In this document: piece by piece, positions 8,479-17,482 of the stretch
How the letters are laid out: every line of letters begins with the position of its first letter
How positions within the stretch are numbered: position 1 is the stretch's first letter
Assembly (NCBI GenBank): GCA_934271655.1
Contig: CAKQRW010000016.1
Span: forward strand, 1 to 54,896
Reading direction: 5' to 3'
Length of the DNA stretch: 54,896 nt
Source of the DNA: an uncultured Bacteroidaceae bacterium
Lineage (GTDB): Bacteria > Bacteroidota > Bacteroidia > Bacteroidales > Bacteroidaceae
Notes under the pieces: generated by a model
What the model saw: the letters and a program-made list of their open reading frames with translations, nothing else
Told to the model about the DNA's origin: nothing
Database searches by the model: none
Position numbers and translations under genes: made by a program

Positions 8479-8636
8479 CACTCGTAATCCTGTGGGCATA
8501 GCACTCGCAATCCTGTGGGCATAACATCGGTAATCCTAAGGTCTGTGCATCAGTAATCCTAAGGTCCGTGCATCAGTAATCCTAATGTTCAGCATTGGTA
8601 ATTCCAATGTTTGCCATCAGGTCTTGTGCCGCAGAC
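8479..8636. repeat. 22-23-bp tandem array downstream of the editing protein gene
   Basis: Units of the form CATCAGTAATCCTAAGG start at 8479, 8502, 8525, 8548, 8571, 8593 and 8615, giving periods of 23, 23, 23, 23, 22 and 22. Adjacent units are most alike and drift along the array. The array ends at the 3' end of the 8640-9167 gene. Apart from the promoter and palindrome noted, the rest of the 8087-8639 gap shows nothing else. Confidence 0.8.
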
Positions 8637-8639
8637 AGG

Positions 8640-9167
8640 TTAATACAGTGTGATGTATTCATATGTATTGCCTACCTCTTTGAGATATTTTTCAAAAGCC
8701 TCCTTCGTGATGACCACCGTGCCTCGGCAGTCGTTAGGGTGGAACGACAGAGTGGCGGCATTCTTCAGATTGACGTCGAGAAACAGGTGAACCTCATTTT
8801 CTGTGTCGTTGATTAGTCCGAAAGGCGAAACGCTTCCAGGCTCCAGTCCCAGGTATTTCATCATCCTCTCAGCGGAGGCGAAAGACAGTTTGCCGCATGA
8901 TGGCAGTCCCTGTGACGTGAGAGCCTCCTTCAAGCGGTGCTCCAGGTCGTGTATGGCGAGGTCGTGGTCGCAGTCGAAGCACACGAGATAGTGCTTGTTG
9001 CCTTTATGGTTGCGGAAGAAGAGATTCTTGCAGTGCACGCTTCCGTCGTCCTTCCACCATCGCTTTGCCTCCTCGATGGTCTTTCCCTCGGGGTGGTTGT
9101 AGTTGGTGAAAGGAATGCCGTGCTCCCTGAGATATTGGAGCACGGCTTCTTCTCTTGTTGATATCAT
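8640..9167 (-). CDS. Prolyl-tRNA editing protein (YbaK/ProX family)
   Basis: This 175-residue protein belongs to the YbaK/ProRS-INS trans-editing family, which hydrolyses mischarged aminoacyl-tRNA such as Ala-tRNAPro. Supporting segments are IPFTNYNHPEGKTIEEAKRW, the conserved Lys in VHCKNLFFRNHKG, KLSFASAERMMKYLGLEPGS and VSPFGLINDTENEVHLFLD. A single compact domain at this length matches free-standing ProX/PrdX proteins. It is on the minus strand, separated from the upstream secreted-protein gene by 110 bases. Exact substrate specificity cannot be read from the sequence. Confidence 0.9.
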   Translation of the reverse strand: MISTREEAVLQYLREHGIPFTNYNHPEGKTIEEAKRWWKDDGSVHCKNLFFRNHKGNKHYLVCFDCDHDLAIHDLEHRLKEALTSQGLPSCGKLSFASAERMMKYLGLEPGSVSPFGLINDTENEVHLFLDVNLKNAATLSFHPNDCRGTVVITKEAFEKYLKEVGNTYEYITLY

Positions 9168-9277
9168 ATATTCCAGTATGCTTTGTGTAGTGGGCTAGTG
9201 CTGGTAAGCGCAGTGGTGACGGGCCTTCAGGATATTTCGCCTTGCCGCCTGTCTGTTTGGCAATGCTCGAAAGCATG

Positions 9278-10057
9278 TCACTTCACCATCACCTTCTTTC
9301 CCTTTATGACATATATGCCAGGCTCAAGATTCATGACCTGTGCAGATGTGGCTCCTTTTGCTACCGCCACGCCCGAAACGTTGTAGACATCGGCTGTTTC
9401 GCCCTCCTTCATCACGGAGTTGACACTTGTTGCTCCGTTTATATGGTTGGTGCTCAGCATTGTGGAGTTACCGTTGGAAAGTTGTATGTAGCACCTTGTG
9501 GCATAGAAGCCCGTCTTCACGTCGTCCACATTGACAAAGGCGGCCTCAGCGTTGTCGCGTGCCAGGATGCCATACACGCCCTGTGCGTTGCGCTTGGTCT
9601 TTGCGCACGCCATGGTGACAGTCTCCCCAGTGCCCTCGGCTGTGAATGTCAGTTCGGGCTTAGCGTCCACGATGGTGGCGTTCTCCACATTGAATGTCTT
9701 GCTGCCGGTCTCGCCGGTGTAGTAGAGGATGTATGGCACATTAGCCTTGATGCCCTCCGCTTTGCAGTTGCGGAAATTGAGCTTTATGTCCTTGCCGTCG
9801 TTCTCCACTCCTGCCAGGCACTCCAGTCGGCAGTCATTGCCGAACACCTCGTCGACTTGTGCTGATGTGACATCGAAAGGAAGAGATATGGTGTTCCATC
9901 CATTGAAGATGTATCGTGTCACCTTCACGTTGTATGACTTGCCAGCATATTGGGTGAGATTGGTGCCGTTGTACGTGCTGAGGCTTATTTGTGCCTGCTG
10001 CGCGCTGGCGTTTGCGCATGCCAGCGTGATAGCTGCTGTGAGTAATAGTTTCTTCAT
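9278..10057 (-). CDS. Secreted protein with C-terminal sorting-like tail
   Basis: This protein of 259 residues begins MKKLLLTAAITLACANASAQ, a clear signal peptide; this ATG at 10057 is preferred over one 24 codons upstream because it sits directly before the signal peptide. The body is beta-rich with no family I can name (TRYIFNGWNTISLPFDVTSA). The end, VYNVSGVAVAKGATSAQVMN followed by LEPGIYVIKGKKVMVK, resembles the type-A C-terminal tails seen in Bacteroidota exported proteins. The gene starts 34 bases after the fbp stop, so it is probably cotranscribed with fbp, an odd pairing of an exported and a cytoplasmic protein. Confidence 0.8.
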   Translation of the reverse strand: MKKLLLTAAITLACANASAQQAQISLSTYNGTNLTQYAGKSYNVKVTRYIFNGWNTISLPFDVTSAQVDEVFGNDCRLECLAGVENDGKDIKLNFRNCKAEGIKANVPYILYYTGETGSKTFNVENATIVDAKPELTFTAEGTGETVTMACAKTKRNAQGVYGILARDNAEAAFVNVDDVKTGFYATRCYIQLSNGNSTMLSTNHINGATSVNSVMKEGETADVYNVSGVAVAKGATSAQVMNLEPGIYVIKGKKVMVK

Positions 10058-10091
10058 GCTGCGTTGTATTTTAATGATTGGATATTGTTGT

Positions 10092-12098
10092 TTACTTAAG
10101 TTCTTTGATGAAACCGTTTCTGTAGGCATATAGCAGTCGCTTCAGGTCTTCCACCTTGGCCAGCAGCACCTTGCCCTTGTCAGTGTCCTTCACGTACATC
10201 CGCTCCGAGCTGAGTTCCACAATCTGTGTGGAGCTCTTGATGTCGTTGCCGTTCTGTATGGCGTCTTCCGCAGAGCGGAAAGGCTGGTGCTGCACCAGGT
10301 CGAGTCCTCTGCTGTGGAAGGTGAGCGTATAGCCCGCTATGCCTGTTTCAGGTTGGTAGGCGCGTGAGAATCCTCCGTCGATGACCAGCAGTTTGCCGTT
10401 GGCCTTTATTGGAGTCTCTCCCTTGAGCACCTTGACGGGCGTGTGCCCGTTGATGATGTGCCTGTGCTTTCCCTCCACACCGAAATTGTCGAGAATCATG
10501 TCCACAGTCTTCTCGTCGTCGTTGTATTTATAGTAATACCCCTTGTTCTCGGTGTATGTGTTCTTGTCCTTTATGAAATAGCGCTCGAATGTGGTCATCT
10601 TGTCCTTGTCAAAGAGCGGTGAGTCCTTGCCGCACCACAGATACCAGATGTAGTCGCGCGCATAGTCCTTGCGTTCCTTGGGCGTGTCGTTGTTGAAAGC
10701 CTCTCTCACCAGATGTCCTGTCTTCTTCATCAGGTCTATGCCCTTGTGCTTGGTGCCGTTGATTTCCACCTCTTTCAGCGAGCCGTCGGCATTGAGTGGC
10801 ACGGTGGCGTGGTACATGAGGTTGCTGTTGGATATGGAGTACATGCAGCCGTGGGCCAGCAGGCACTGCACATGGCGCTGCAGCTTGTCGCTCGTCAGGA
10901 ATGAATGTTCCAGTTTGGCCATCAGCTTCTCTTCCTCCTCGGTCAGTTCGCTTGGGCGCGCTCCCTTGACGGTGGGCATGTTGGTGTCCAGCATCTCATA
11001 GTCTTTGCCCTCAATGCGGCATGTGCCCTTCTCGAAGTCTATGTTGTCTAGAAGCTTGCGACTCTCCATGTGGAACTCGGGGTGCCTGTCTATCAGCTTG
11101 GCCTCTTCCTTGAACTGTATGATGGTGATGGCCTTGTGCATCTGTGCTATCAGGCGGTTGGTCTTCTTGTCGTGCTGGCTCTCCTTGGTCAGTTCGCGTA
11201 CTCCGAAGAGTGAGCATGGGTCATCTTTGTATGTCTCCATGGCGAATGTGGCGAGCGGCAGAAGGTTGATGCCATAGCCGTCCTCCAGTGTGGCGAGGTT
11301 GCCGTAGCGCAGCGATAGGCGCAGCACGTTGGTGATGCAGGCGCGGTTGCCAGCCGCCGCTCCAAACCAGCTGATGTCGTGGTTGCCCCATACGATGTCA
11401 AAGTTGTGGTAGCTCATCAGTGTCTCCATTATCAGATGCGCTCCAGGCCCGCGGTCGAAGATGTCGCCCAGCAGGTGCAGGCGGTCTATGGCCAGTCTCT
11501 GTATGAGGTAGCATATGGATATGATGAAATGGTCGGCTCGCTGTGTGCCGATGATAGTCTGCACTATCATGTTGTAATACTGGTGGCGCTTGTCTCCCAC
11601 ACCGCTGTGGCTCTCGTGCAGCAGTTCCTCGATGATGTCGCTCAGTTCTTCTGGCATCTCTTTGCGTATCTTGCTGCGTGTGTATTTAGAAGCCACTTCC
11701 CTCAGCACCTTGATGAGCTGGTTGAGCGTTATGGCATAGAAGTCGTCCATGTTCTGCTCCGAAGCCTTGATGCGCTGCAGTTTGGCTTCGGGGTAATAGA
11801 TGAGGGTGCACAGCTCCTGCTTCTCGGCCATGCGCAGCGTGGAGTTGAATATCTCATCCACCTTGCGCTTCACGTAGCCAGAGGCGTTGCGCAGCACGTG
11901 GTTGAACGCCTCGCTCTCTCCGTGCGGGTCGCTGATGAAGTGCTCCGTAGGTTTGGGCAGGTTGAGCACAGCTTCCAGGTTTATTATTTCGTAGCTGGCC
12001 TCTGCCACGTTGGGGTAGCTCTGTGCCAGCAGCTGAAGATACCTGAGGTCTTCCTTTATCTTGTCCTCTGTGAGGGTGTTCTTGTTGATGGTTTCCAT
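10092..12098 (-). CDS. fbp: Fructose-1,6-bisphosphatase, class 3
   Basis: This 668-residue enzyme hydrolyses fructose 1,6-bisphosphate in gluconeogenesis. It belongs to the large class 3 FBPases of Firmicutes and Bacteroidota, which carry a metallophosphatase core. The metal motifs are visible: FISDPHGE, LLGDIFDRGPG, VWGNHDISWFG and, near the C-terminus, HIINGHTPVKV. Length matches the family (about 640-670). METINKN (12098) is preferred over an ATG seven codons upstream because family members start near here and the upstream codons overlap the putative promoter. Confidence 0.95.
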   Translation of the reverse strand: METINKNTLTEDKIKEDLRYLQLLAQSYPNVAEASYEIINLEAVLNLPKPTEHFISDPHGESEAFNHVLRNASGYVKRKVDEIFNSTLRMAEKQELCTLIYYPEAKLQRIKASEQNMDDFYAITLNQLIKVLREVASKYTRSKIRKEMPEELSDIIEELLHESHSGVGDKRHQYYNMIVQTIIGTQRADHFIISICYLIQRLAIDRLHLLGDIFDRGPGAHLIMETLMSYHNFDIVWGNHDISWFGAAAGNRACITNVLRLSLRYGNLATLEDGYGINLLPLATFAMETYKDDPCSLFGVRELTKESQHDKKTNRLIAQMHKAITIIQFKEEAKLIDRHPEFHMESRKLLDNIDFEKGTCRIEGKDYEMLDTNMPTVKGARPSELTEEEEKLMAKLEHSFLTSDKLQRHVQCLLAHGCMYSISNSNLMYHATVPLNADGSLKEVEINGTKHKGIDLMKKTGHLVREAFNNDTPKERKDYARDYIWYLWCGKDSPLFDKDKMTTFERYFIKDKNTYTENKGYYYKYNDDEKTVDMILDNFGVEGKHRHIINGHTPVKVLKGETPIKANGKLLVIDGGFSRAYQPETGIAGYTLTFHSRGLDLVQHQPFRSAEDAIQNGNDIKSSTQIVELSSERMYVKDTDKGKVLLAKVEDLKRLLYAYRNGFIKELK

Positions 12099-12116
12099 GA
12101 TTGCTATATTATGTCG

Positions 12117-12124
12117 CAAAAATA
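12117..12124 (-). promoter_or_regulatory. Probable -7 box for fbp
   Basis: The minus strand reads TATTTTTG, matching TAnnTTTG, 18 bases before the chosen fbp start. The short leader makes this tentative. The remaining 12125-12397 region upstream of glnN shows no other feature I can support. Confidence 0.45.
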
Positions 12125-12397
12125 CAAAAAATATCGCACATGTAGCAACAATGGCTGTTAATTATTTGCGGATGTAATGTATTTTTCACTTTTGCTTTCT
12201 TCAATCATTAAAAAAAAGGTTTATGATGGTGCTTGTTAGGTCAAAATGTTATAACTTTGTGCTCGGAAAAAGGAAAGGCCAAAGCATGGAGGGGCGGTGC
12301 CGGCTGCAAATGAAAATATTTTTCGGCATCTGCCTGCAAGGGGTTTTGGCGTGTTTTTCTACGCACTCATTATTTATATAGTATAAGAAATTTGTTT

Positions 12398-14587
12398 ATG
12401 GCTGCAGGACTTAGATTTCAGGTAGTGAAGGAGGCTTTCAAGCGGGGTCCAGTGTATGTGGACCAGCCATCAGAGCGTCCGAGTGAGTATTTTGCCAAGT
12501 ATGTCTTCGACAGGAAGAAGATGTACAAGTATCTCCCGTCGCGCGTCTACGAGCAGATGTGTGACGTGATAGACAATGGGGCACCGTTTGACCGTGCCAT
12601 AGCCGACGCGGTAGCCACGGGCATCAAGCAGTGGGCCATAGAGAACGGTGTGACGCACTACACCCATTGGTTCCAGCCACTGACAGAGGGCACCGCACAA
12701 AAGCACGACGGCTTTGTGGAGCATGACGGCAAGGGAGGCATGGTGGAAGAGTTTGAGGGCAAACTGCTCATCCAGCAGGAACCCGACGCCAGTTCATTCC
12801 CATCTGGCGGCATACGCTCTACCTTCGAGGCGCGCGGCTATTCCGCATGGGACCCCACATCGCCTGTGTTCATCATTGGCGACACCCTCCTCATCCCTAC
12901 TATATTCATCTCCTACACTGGCGAGGCCCTTGACTATAAGGTGCCGCTGAAGAAGTCGCTGCATGCTGTGGACAAGGCTGCCACGGCTGTGGCGCAGTAT
13001 TTCTATCCCGATGTGAAGAGGGTAGTGACCAACCTCGGCTGGGAACAGGAATATTTCCTTGTGGACGAGTCGCTCTACGCTGCGCGCCCCGACCTTGTGA
13101 TGACGGGTCGCACGCTGATGGGACACGACTCAGCCAAGAACCAGCAGATGGACGATCATTACTTCGGTTCCATACCGGCGCGTGTGGAGGAGTTTATGAA
13201 AGACATAGAGATAAACGCCCTCAAGCTTGGCATCCCATGCAAGACACGCCATAACGAGGTGGCGCCAAACCAGTTTGAGTTTGCTCCTATCTTTGAGGAA
13301 GCCAATCTGGCTGTCGACCACAACATGCTCATGATGTCTATCATGAAGCGCATAGCGCGCAAGCACGGCTTCCGCTGCCTGCTGCACGAGAAGCCCTTCA
13401 AGGGCGTGAACGGCTCTGGCAAGCATGAGAACTGGTCGCTGGCCACAGACACGGGTGTGCTTCTGCATGCCCCGGGCAAGACACCTATGGACAATCTGCG
13501 CTTTGCTGTCTTCACCGTGGAGACGCTCAAGGCCGTGTATGACCACAATGGCCTGATAAAAGCGTCTATCATGAGCGCCACCAATGCCCACCGCCTCGGA
13601 GCCAATGAGGCACCTCCTGCCATCATATCTTCTTTCCTAGGAAAGACTGTGACCGATCTGCTTGAGCATCTGGAGCATGCCGATGAGGATGCCCTCTCTC
13701 TCGCAGGCAAGAAGGCCTTCAAGCTCGACCTGCCTTCGCTGCCAGAACTATTCATCGACAACACCGACCGCAACCGCACGTCCCCGTTTGCCTTCACAGG
13801 CAACCGCTTTGAGTTCCGCGCCGTGGGCTCTGAGGCCAATTGTGCCTCAGCCATGCTCACACTCAACAGCGCGGTGGCAGAGGCTCTTGTCAATTTCAAG
13901 GAGCGGGTAGACTCGCTCATCGATGCTGGCGAGGCTAAGGAATCTGCCATCATGAAGGTGGTGCGCGAAGACATCAAGTATGTGAAACCGATCATCTTCA
14001 ACGGCAATGGCTACAGCGAGGAATGGAAGGCTGAGGCTGCGCGTCGCGGTCTCGACTGCGAAGTGTCGGCTCCGCTCGTCTTTGACAACTACCTCAAGGA
14101 GTCGTCTGTGAGGATGTTTGAGAAGGTGAACGTCATGACACGCCTGGAGCTGGAGGCGCGCAACGAGATAAAGTGGGAGATATACACAAAGAAGATACAG
14201 ATAGAGTCGCGCATCTTTGGCGACCTCTGCCTCAACCACATTATCCCGGTGGTGACCAAGTACCAGTCTACGCTCATCGACAATGTCCACAAGGTGCAGG
14301 GAGTCTTCCCTGCTGAGAAGGCCAACAAGATAGCTAAGGAGAATCTCAACCTTATAGAGCAGATATCAGACCACGAGTCGTTCATCGTGGAGAATGTGGA
14401 GAAGATGGTTGAGGCTCGCAAGGTGGCAAACCGTATAGAGAGCGAGCGTGAGAAGGCCATAGCCTATCACGACACTGTGGCTCCGCTCATGGAGGATATA
14501 CGATATCATGTCGACAAACTTGAGACTATCGTTGATGACGAACTGTGGCCTCTGCCAAAATACAGAGAGCTCCTATTCATCAGATGA
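12398..14587 (+). CDS. glnN: Glutamine synthetase, type III
   Basis: This 729-residue GSIII ligates ammonia to glutamate with ATP, as a cytoplasmic oligomer. Type III is identified by its length (over 700, against about 450 for type I) and by segments such as FPSGGIRSTFEARGYSAWDP, the metal and glutamate-site region EVAPNQFEFAPIFEEAN, GSGKHENWS and NRTSPFAFTGNRFEFRAVGS. The open frame extends two codons further upstream (TTG at 12392), but ATG 12398 fits family starts (MAAGLRFQVVKEAF). It stands alone between fbp (divergent) and oad. The last codons and stop lie in a duplicated 28-base segment. Confidence 0.96.
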   Translation: MAAGLRFQVVKEAFKRGPVYVDQPSERPSEYFAKYVFDRKKMYKYLPSRVYEQMCDVIDNGAPFDRAIADAVATGIKQWAIENGVTHYTHWFQPLTEGTAQKHDGFVEHDGKGGMVEEFEGKLLIQQEPDASSFPSGGIRSTFEARGYSAWDPTSPVFIIGDTLLIPTIFISYTGEALDYKVPLKKSLHAVDKAATAVAQYFYPDVKRVVTNLGWEQEYFLVDESLYAARPDLVMTGRTLMGHDSAKNQQMDDHYFGSIPARVEEFMKDIEINALKLGIPCKTRHNEVAPNQFEFAPIFEEANLAVDHNMLMMSIMKRIARKHGFRCLLHEKPFKGVNGSGKHENWSLATDTGVLLHAPGKTPMDNLRFAVFTVETLKAVYDHNGLIKASIMSATNAHRLGANEAPPAIISSFLGKTVTDLLEHLEHADEDALSLAGKKAFKLDLPSLPELFIDNTDRNRTSPFAFTGNRFEFRAVGSEANCASAMLTLNSAVAEALVNFKERVDSLIDAGEAKESAIMKVVREDIKYVKPIIFNGNGYSEEWKAEAARRGLDCEVSAPLVFDNYLKESSVRMFEKVNVMTRLELEARNEIKWEIYTKKIQIESRIFGDLCLNHIIPVVTKYQSTLIDNVHKVQGVFPAEKANKIAKENLNLIEQISDHESFIVENVEKMVEARKVANRIESEREKAIAYHDTVAPLMEDIRYHVDKLETIVDDELWPLPKYRELLFIR

Positions 14588-14669
14588 CGAGTAAGGCTTA
14601 TGCTCGGTCCATCTTATTTCGGCTTTGCAGCTCCATGTCCCTTCGTCAGATGACGAGTAAGGCTTATGC
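14576..14669. repeat. Echo of the glnN 3' end, 66 bp downstream
   Basis: Bases 14576-14603 (last glnN codons, stop TGA and the following GAGTAAGGCTTATGC) recur at 14642-14669 with 27 of 28 identities, at a spacing of exactly 66 bases (3 x 22). Confidence 0.8.
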
Positions 14670-14750
14670 CGACGCATGAGTTCGTGCGCTGCAACCGACA
14701 CCGACAAGTGCCTGTGATATGAAGCGAGGTAATAGAAGACATTATACATG

Positions 14751-14800
14751 AAAAATGGGCGAGGATATCCAAGGAGGGTGTCCTCGCCTTTCTGGCTTTT
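14751..14800. terminator. Hairpin terminator after glnN
   Basis: GGCGAGGA (14758-14765) pairs with TCCTCGCC (14781-14788). The stem is preceded by an A-run and followed by TTTCTGGCTTTT, giving terminator character mainly for the plus strand, 170 bases past the glnN stop. Confidence 0.65.
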
Positions 14801-14998
14801 AAGCAGGTGCCCATGACTGTTTAAGCAGGTTCTCACGATTGTTTAAGCAGGTTCACATGATTGTTTAAGCAGGTTCTCATGATTATTTAAGTGTATGCCC
14901 ATGATTATTTAAGTGTATGCCCATGATTATTTAAGCAGGTGCCCATAATCATTGAAGTGACCGCCAATAATCATTGAAGTGACCGCCAATAATTCTTT
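14797..14998. repeat. Nine-unit array with exact 22-bp period
   Basis: Units of the form TTTAAGCAGGTTCTCATGAT have their AAG at 14801, 14823, 14845, 14867, 14889, 14911, 14933, 14955 and 14977, so every step is exactly 22 bases. Sequence drifts along the array, from AAGCAGGTGCCCATGA to AAGTGTATGCCCATGA to GAAGTGACCGCCAATAATC. There are no unique spacers. The final units run into palindromic element copy 3. Single relatives of the unit, mostly inverted, occur at several other loci. Confidence 0.9.
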
Positions 14999-14999
14999 T

Positions 15000-15130
15000 A
15001 ATGTTTGGCACACTTTCTGTCTTGAGCCGAATTCTCTTCTGCTTGAAGGAGCTATGCGGTCATCTCCTTGTTTGGAAAAGCCATGTCAGAATAGGGCGTA
15101 CCAAATATAAAGAATAAATGCGGACACTTG
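15000..15130. repeat. Palindromic intergenic element, copy 3 (core inverted)
   Basis: The ends match the other copies (ATGTTTGGCACAC at 15001; CCAAATATAAA near 15101, then GACACTTGTAC). The core at 15035-15063 matches the reverse complement of copy 1 bases 147-175 at 27 of 29 positions, so the centre is flipped relative to the flanks. Confidence 0.7.
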
Positions 15131-15179
15131 TACAAAAGCCGTTAATTGTAGTCCCGACATAGCAAAAATGCCTGCAATG

Positions 15180-15211
15180 TTGTAAAGATAAAAATATTTT
15201 TTGTATCTTTG
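15180..15211 (+). promoter_or_regulatory. Probable promoter for oadGAB
   Basis: TTG at 15180-15182 and TATCTTTG at 15204-15211 are 21 bases apart, a good Bacteroidota promoter. The oadG start is about 105 bases downstream, leaving a leader with no feature I recognise. Confidence 0.65.
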
Positions 15212-15316
15212 CAACCAAATTTTATCAGAAAAATCTATTATTAAAATGAGGTGAAGAAACACAGCGACACATGCTTTGCCGTGTGGCTTCGCCTTAAAAA
15301 CGAAAACTAAAACAAT

Positions 15317-15586
15317 ATGATTACAAATGACATCTACGGAGCCTTGCAGCTCCTTCTTGTCGGTATGATCACGGTGTTTCTTGTATTGCTCATCGTGATA
15401 GGACTCGGCAAGGTGCTCATCTGGGCCATCAACAAGTGGGCTCCAGAGGAGAAAGTGACAAAGAAGGTTGCGCCAGCGGCCAAGGCCGTCTCGGCAATCG
15501 ACGCGCAGACCAAAGCTATCATCGACGCTGCTATCAGCCAGATAACAGGCGGCAAGGGACATGCATCTAAAATCACAAAACTTTAA
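15317..15586 (+). CDS. oadG: Oxaloacetate decarboxylase gamma subunit
   Basis: This 89-residue small membrane subunit helps assemble the sodium-translocating oxaloacetate decarboxylase. One membrane helix is visible (LLLVGMITVFLVLLIVIGLG), followed by a charged, Ala-rich cytoplasmic tail, the standard OadG layout. It opens an operon with oadA 39 bases downstream and oadB after that. Sequence conservation in gamma subunits is low, so the call rests largely on layout and context, which are strong. Confidence 0.85.
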   Translation: MITNDIYGALQLLLVGMITVFLVLLIVIGLGKVLIWAINKWAPEEKVTKKVAPAAKAVSAIDAQTKAIIDAAISQITGGKGHASKITKL

Positions 15587-15625
15587 TCAGACAAAACAAC
15601 CAATAAATCAAGGATAAAACAGACA

Positions 15626-17464
15626 ATGGCAAAAGAAGTAAAATTCTCGCTGGTATTTCGTGACATGTGGCAGAGTGCTGGAAAGTACCAGCCTCGTGTT
15701 GACCAGCTCGTTAAGGTAGCACCAGCAATCATAAAGATGGGTTGCTTCGACCGTGTGGAGACCAACGGTGGTGGATTCGAACAGGTAAACCTTCTCTACG
15801 GAGAAAACCCTAATAAGTCAGTCCGTGAATGGACCAAGCCTTTCCATGAGGCTGGCATACAGACACACATGCTTGACCGCGCCCTCAATGGCCTCCGCAT
15901 GAGCCCATGCCCAAAGGATGTGCGCAAGCTCTTCTACAAGGTAAAGAAGGCGCAGGGCACAGACATCACACGCATCTTCTGTGGCCTCAACGACCCACGC
16001 AACGTGATTCCTTCTATCAAGTACGCCAAGGAGGCTGGCATGATAGCTCAGGCATCTCTCTGCATCACTCACTCACCAATACACACAGTTGAATACTATG
16101 TCAACCTCGCTAAGACATTCATGGATGCCGGAGCGGACGAGATATGCCTCAAGGACATGGCCGGCATCGGCCGCCCTGTGTCTCTCGGCAAGATTGTTGA
16201 GGGCATAAAGAAAATCAACCCAGACATCGTCATCCAGTATCACTCTCATGCAGGTCCTGGCTTCTGCGTAGCCTCAATCCTTGAGGTGGCCAAGGCAGGA
16301 TGCGACTATATAGACACAGCTGTGGCACCACTCTCTTGGGGTACAGGACATGCTGACATCATCGCCGTGCAGGAGATGCTCAAAGATGCCGGCTTCAAGG
16401 TGAAGGAGATCAACATGGAGGCTTACATGGAAGTGCGCACGCAGATTCAGGAGATGTGCGACGATTTCCTTGGCTACTATATTCCAGAGCTGAACCACCT
16501 CAACAACTCGCTTCTTGTCAAGCCAGGCCTTCCAGGCGGAATGATGGGCTCGCTCATGACCGACCTCGAGGACAACCTCAAGTCGCTCAACAAGTGGAAG
16601 AAGAAGAACGGACAGCCTGAGCTCACCACCGACCAGCTGCTCGTCAAGCTCTTTGACGAGGTGGCATACGTGTGGCCAAAGGTGGGCTATCCATGCCTCG
16701 TCACCCCATTCTCACAGTATGTGAAGAACCTCGCCCTCATGAATGTCATGCAGATGGAAAAGGGCAAGGCTCGCTGGTCAATGATAGCAGACAACATCTG
16801 GGACATGATTCTCGGCAAGTCAGGACAGTTGCCTGGCCCAGTAGACCCAGAGCTTGTGGCTATGGCCAAGGAGCAGGGACGCGAGTTTGAGACACAGGAC
16901 CCTCAGTCTTACTATCCAGACAAGCTCGATGAGTTCAGAAAAGAGATGAAGGACAACGGATGGGAACTCGGACAGGATGATGAGGAGCTCTTTGAGCTTG
17001 CCATGCATCCAGAGCAGTACCGCGCCTACAAGAGCGGAAAGGCTAAGGCCGACTTTGAGGCCGACCTCGCCAAGCGCAAGGCTGCCAAGAATGCTCCAGC
17101 CGCAGGAGAAGGTCCAAAGAGCGTGACTGTGCAGGTGAATGGTGTCAACTACAAGGTCGAGATCGCTTATGGCGACGCTGTTCCTGCCGCTCCGGCAGCC
17201 ACTGCCGCAGCTCCTGCTGCTCCAGCCGGTGAGGGAGAGGACATCCTCGCTCCTCTGGAGGGCAAGTTCTACCTTGTCAAGGATAACTCAGAGACTCCTA
17301 AGAAGGTGGGCGACGCAGTTCAGCCAGGCGACACACTTGGCTACATCGAGGCCATGAAGACCTTCAACGCCATCCGCGCAGACAAGGCTGGCACCATCAC
17401 AGCCATCCTCGCCAACTCAGGCGACTCTGTAGAGGAGGATGACCCAATCATGAAACTTGCATAA
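15626..17464 (+). CDS. oadA: Oxaloacetate decarboxylase alpha subunit (carboxyltransferase + biotin carrier)
   Basis: This 612-residue subunit transfers the carboxyl group of oxaloacetate to biotin. The N-terminal TIM-barrel carboxyltransferase domain starts VKFSLVFRDMWQS and shows the catalytic Lys in EICLKDMAGIG and the metal-binding HSHAGPG. A conserved carboxylase domain follows to about residue 490. After an Ala/Pro-rich linker, the C-terminal biotinyl domain carries EAMKT, with the biotinylated Lys at residue 578. The barrel differs from pyruvate-carboxylase-type sequences (GLRMSPCPKDVR), so a transcarboxylase-5S-like relative is possible, but oadG and oadB neighbours favour the sodium pump. 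Confidence 0.93.
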   Translation: MAKEVKFSLVFRDMWQSAGKYQPRVDQLVKVAPAIIKMGCFDRVETNGGGFEQVNLLYGENPNKSVREWTKPFHEAGIQTHMLDRALNGLRMSPCPKDVRKLFYKVKKAQGTDITRIFCGLNDPRNVIPSIKYAKEAGMIAQASLCITHSPIHTVEYYVNLAKTFMDAGADEICLKDMAGIGRPVSLGKIVEGIKKINPDIVIQYHSHAGPGFCVASILEVAKAGCDYIDTAVAPLSWGTGHADIIAVQEMLKDAGFKVKEINMEAYMEVRTQIQEMCDDFLGYYIPELNHLNNSLLVKPGLPGGMMGSLMTDLEDNLKSLNKWKKKNGQPELTTDQLLVKLFDEVAYVWPKVGYPCLVTPFSQYVKNLALMNVMQMEKGKARWSMIADNIWDMILGKSGQLPGPVDPELVAMAKEQGREFETQDPQSYYPDKLDEFRKEMKDNGWELGQDDEELFELAMHPEQYRAYKSGKAKADFEADLAKRKAAKNAPAAGEGPKSVTVQVNGVNYKVEIAYGDAVPAAPAATAAAPAAPAGEGEDILAPLEGKFYLVKDNSETPKKVGDAVQPGDTLGYIEAMKTFNAIRADKAGTITAILANSGDSVEEDDPIMKLA

Positions 17465-17482
17465 CAAACATCACAGACAAGA

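Noticed and set aside
14797..14998. CRISPR array for the nine 22-bp units
   Set aside because: Units abut with no unique spacers, the unit is too short, the units drift in sequence, and no cas genes are present.
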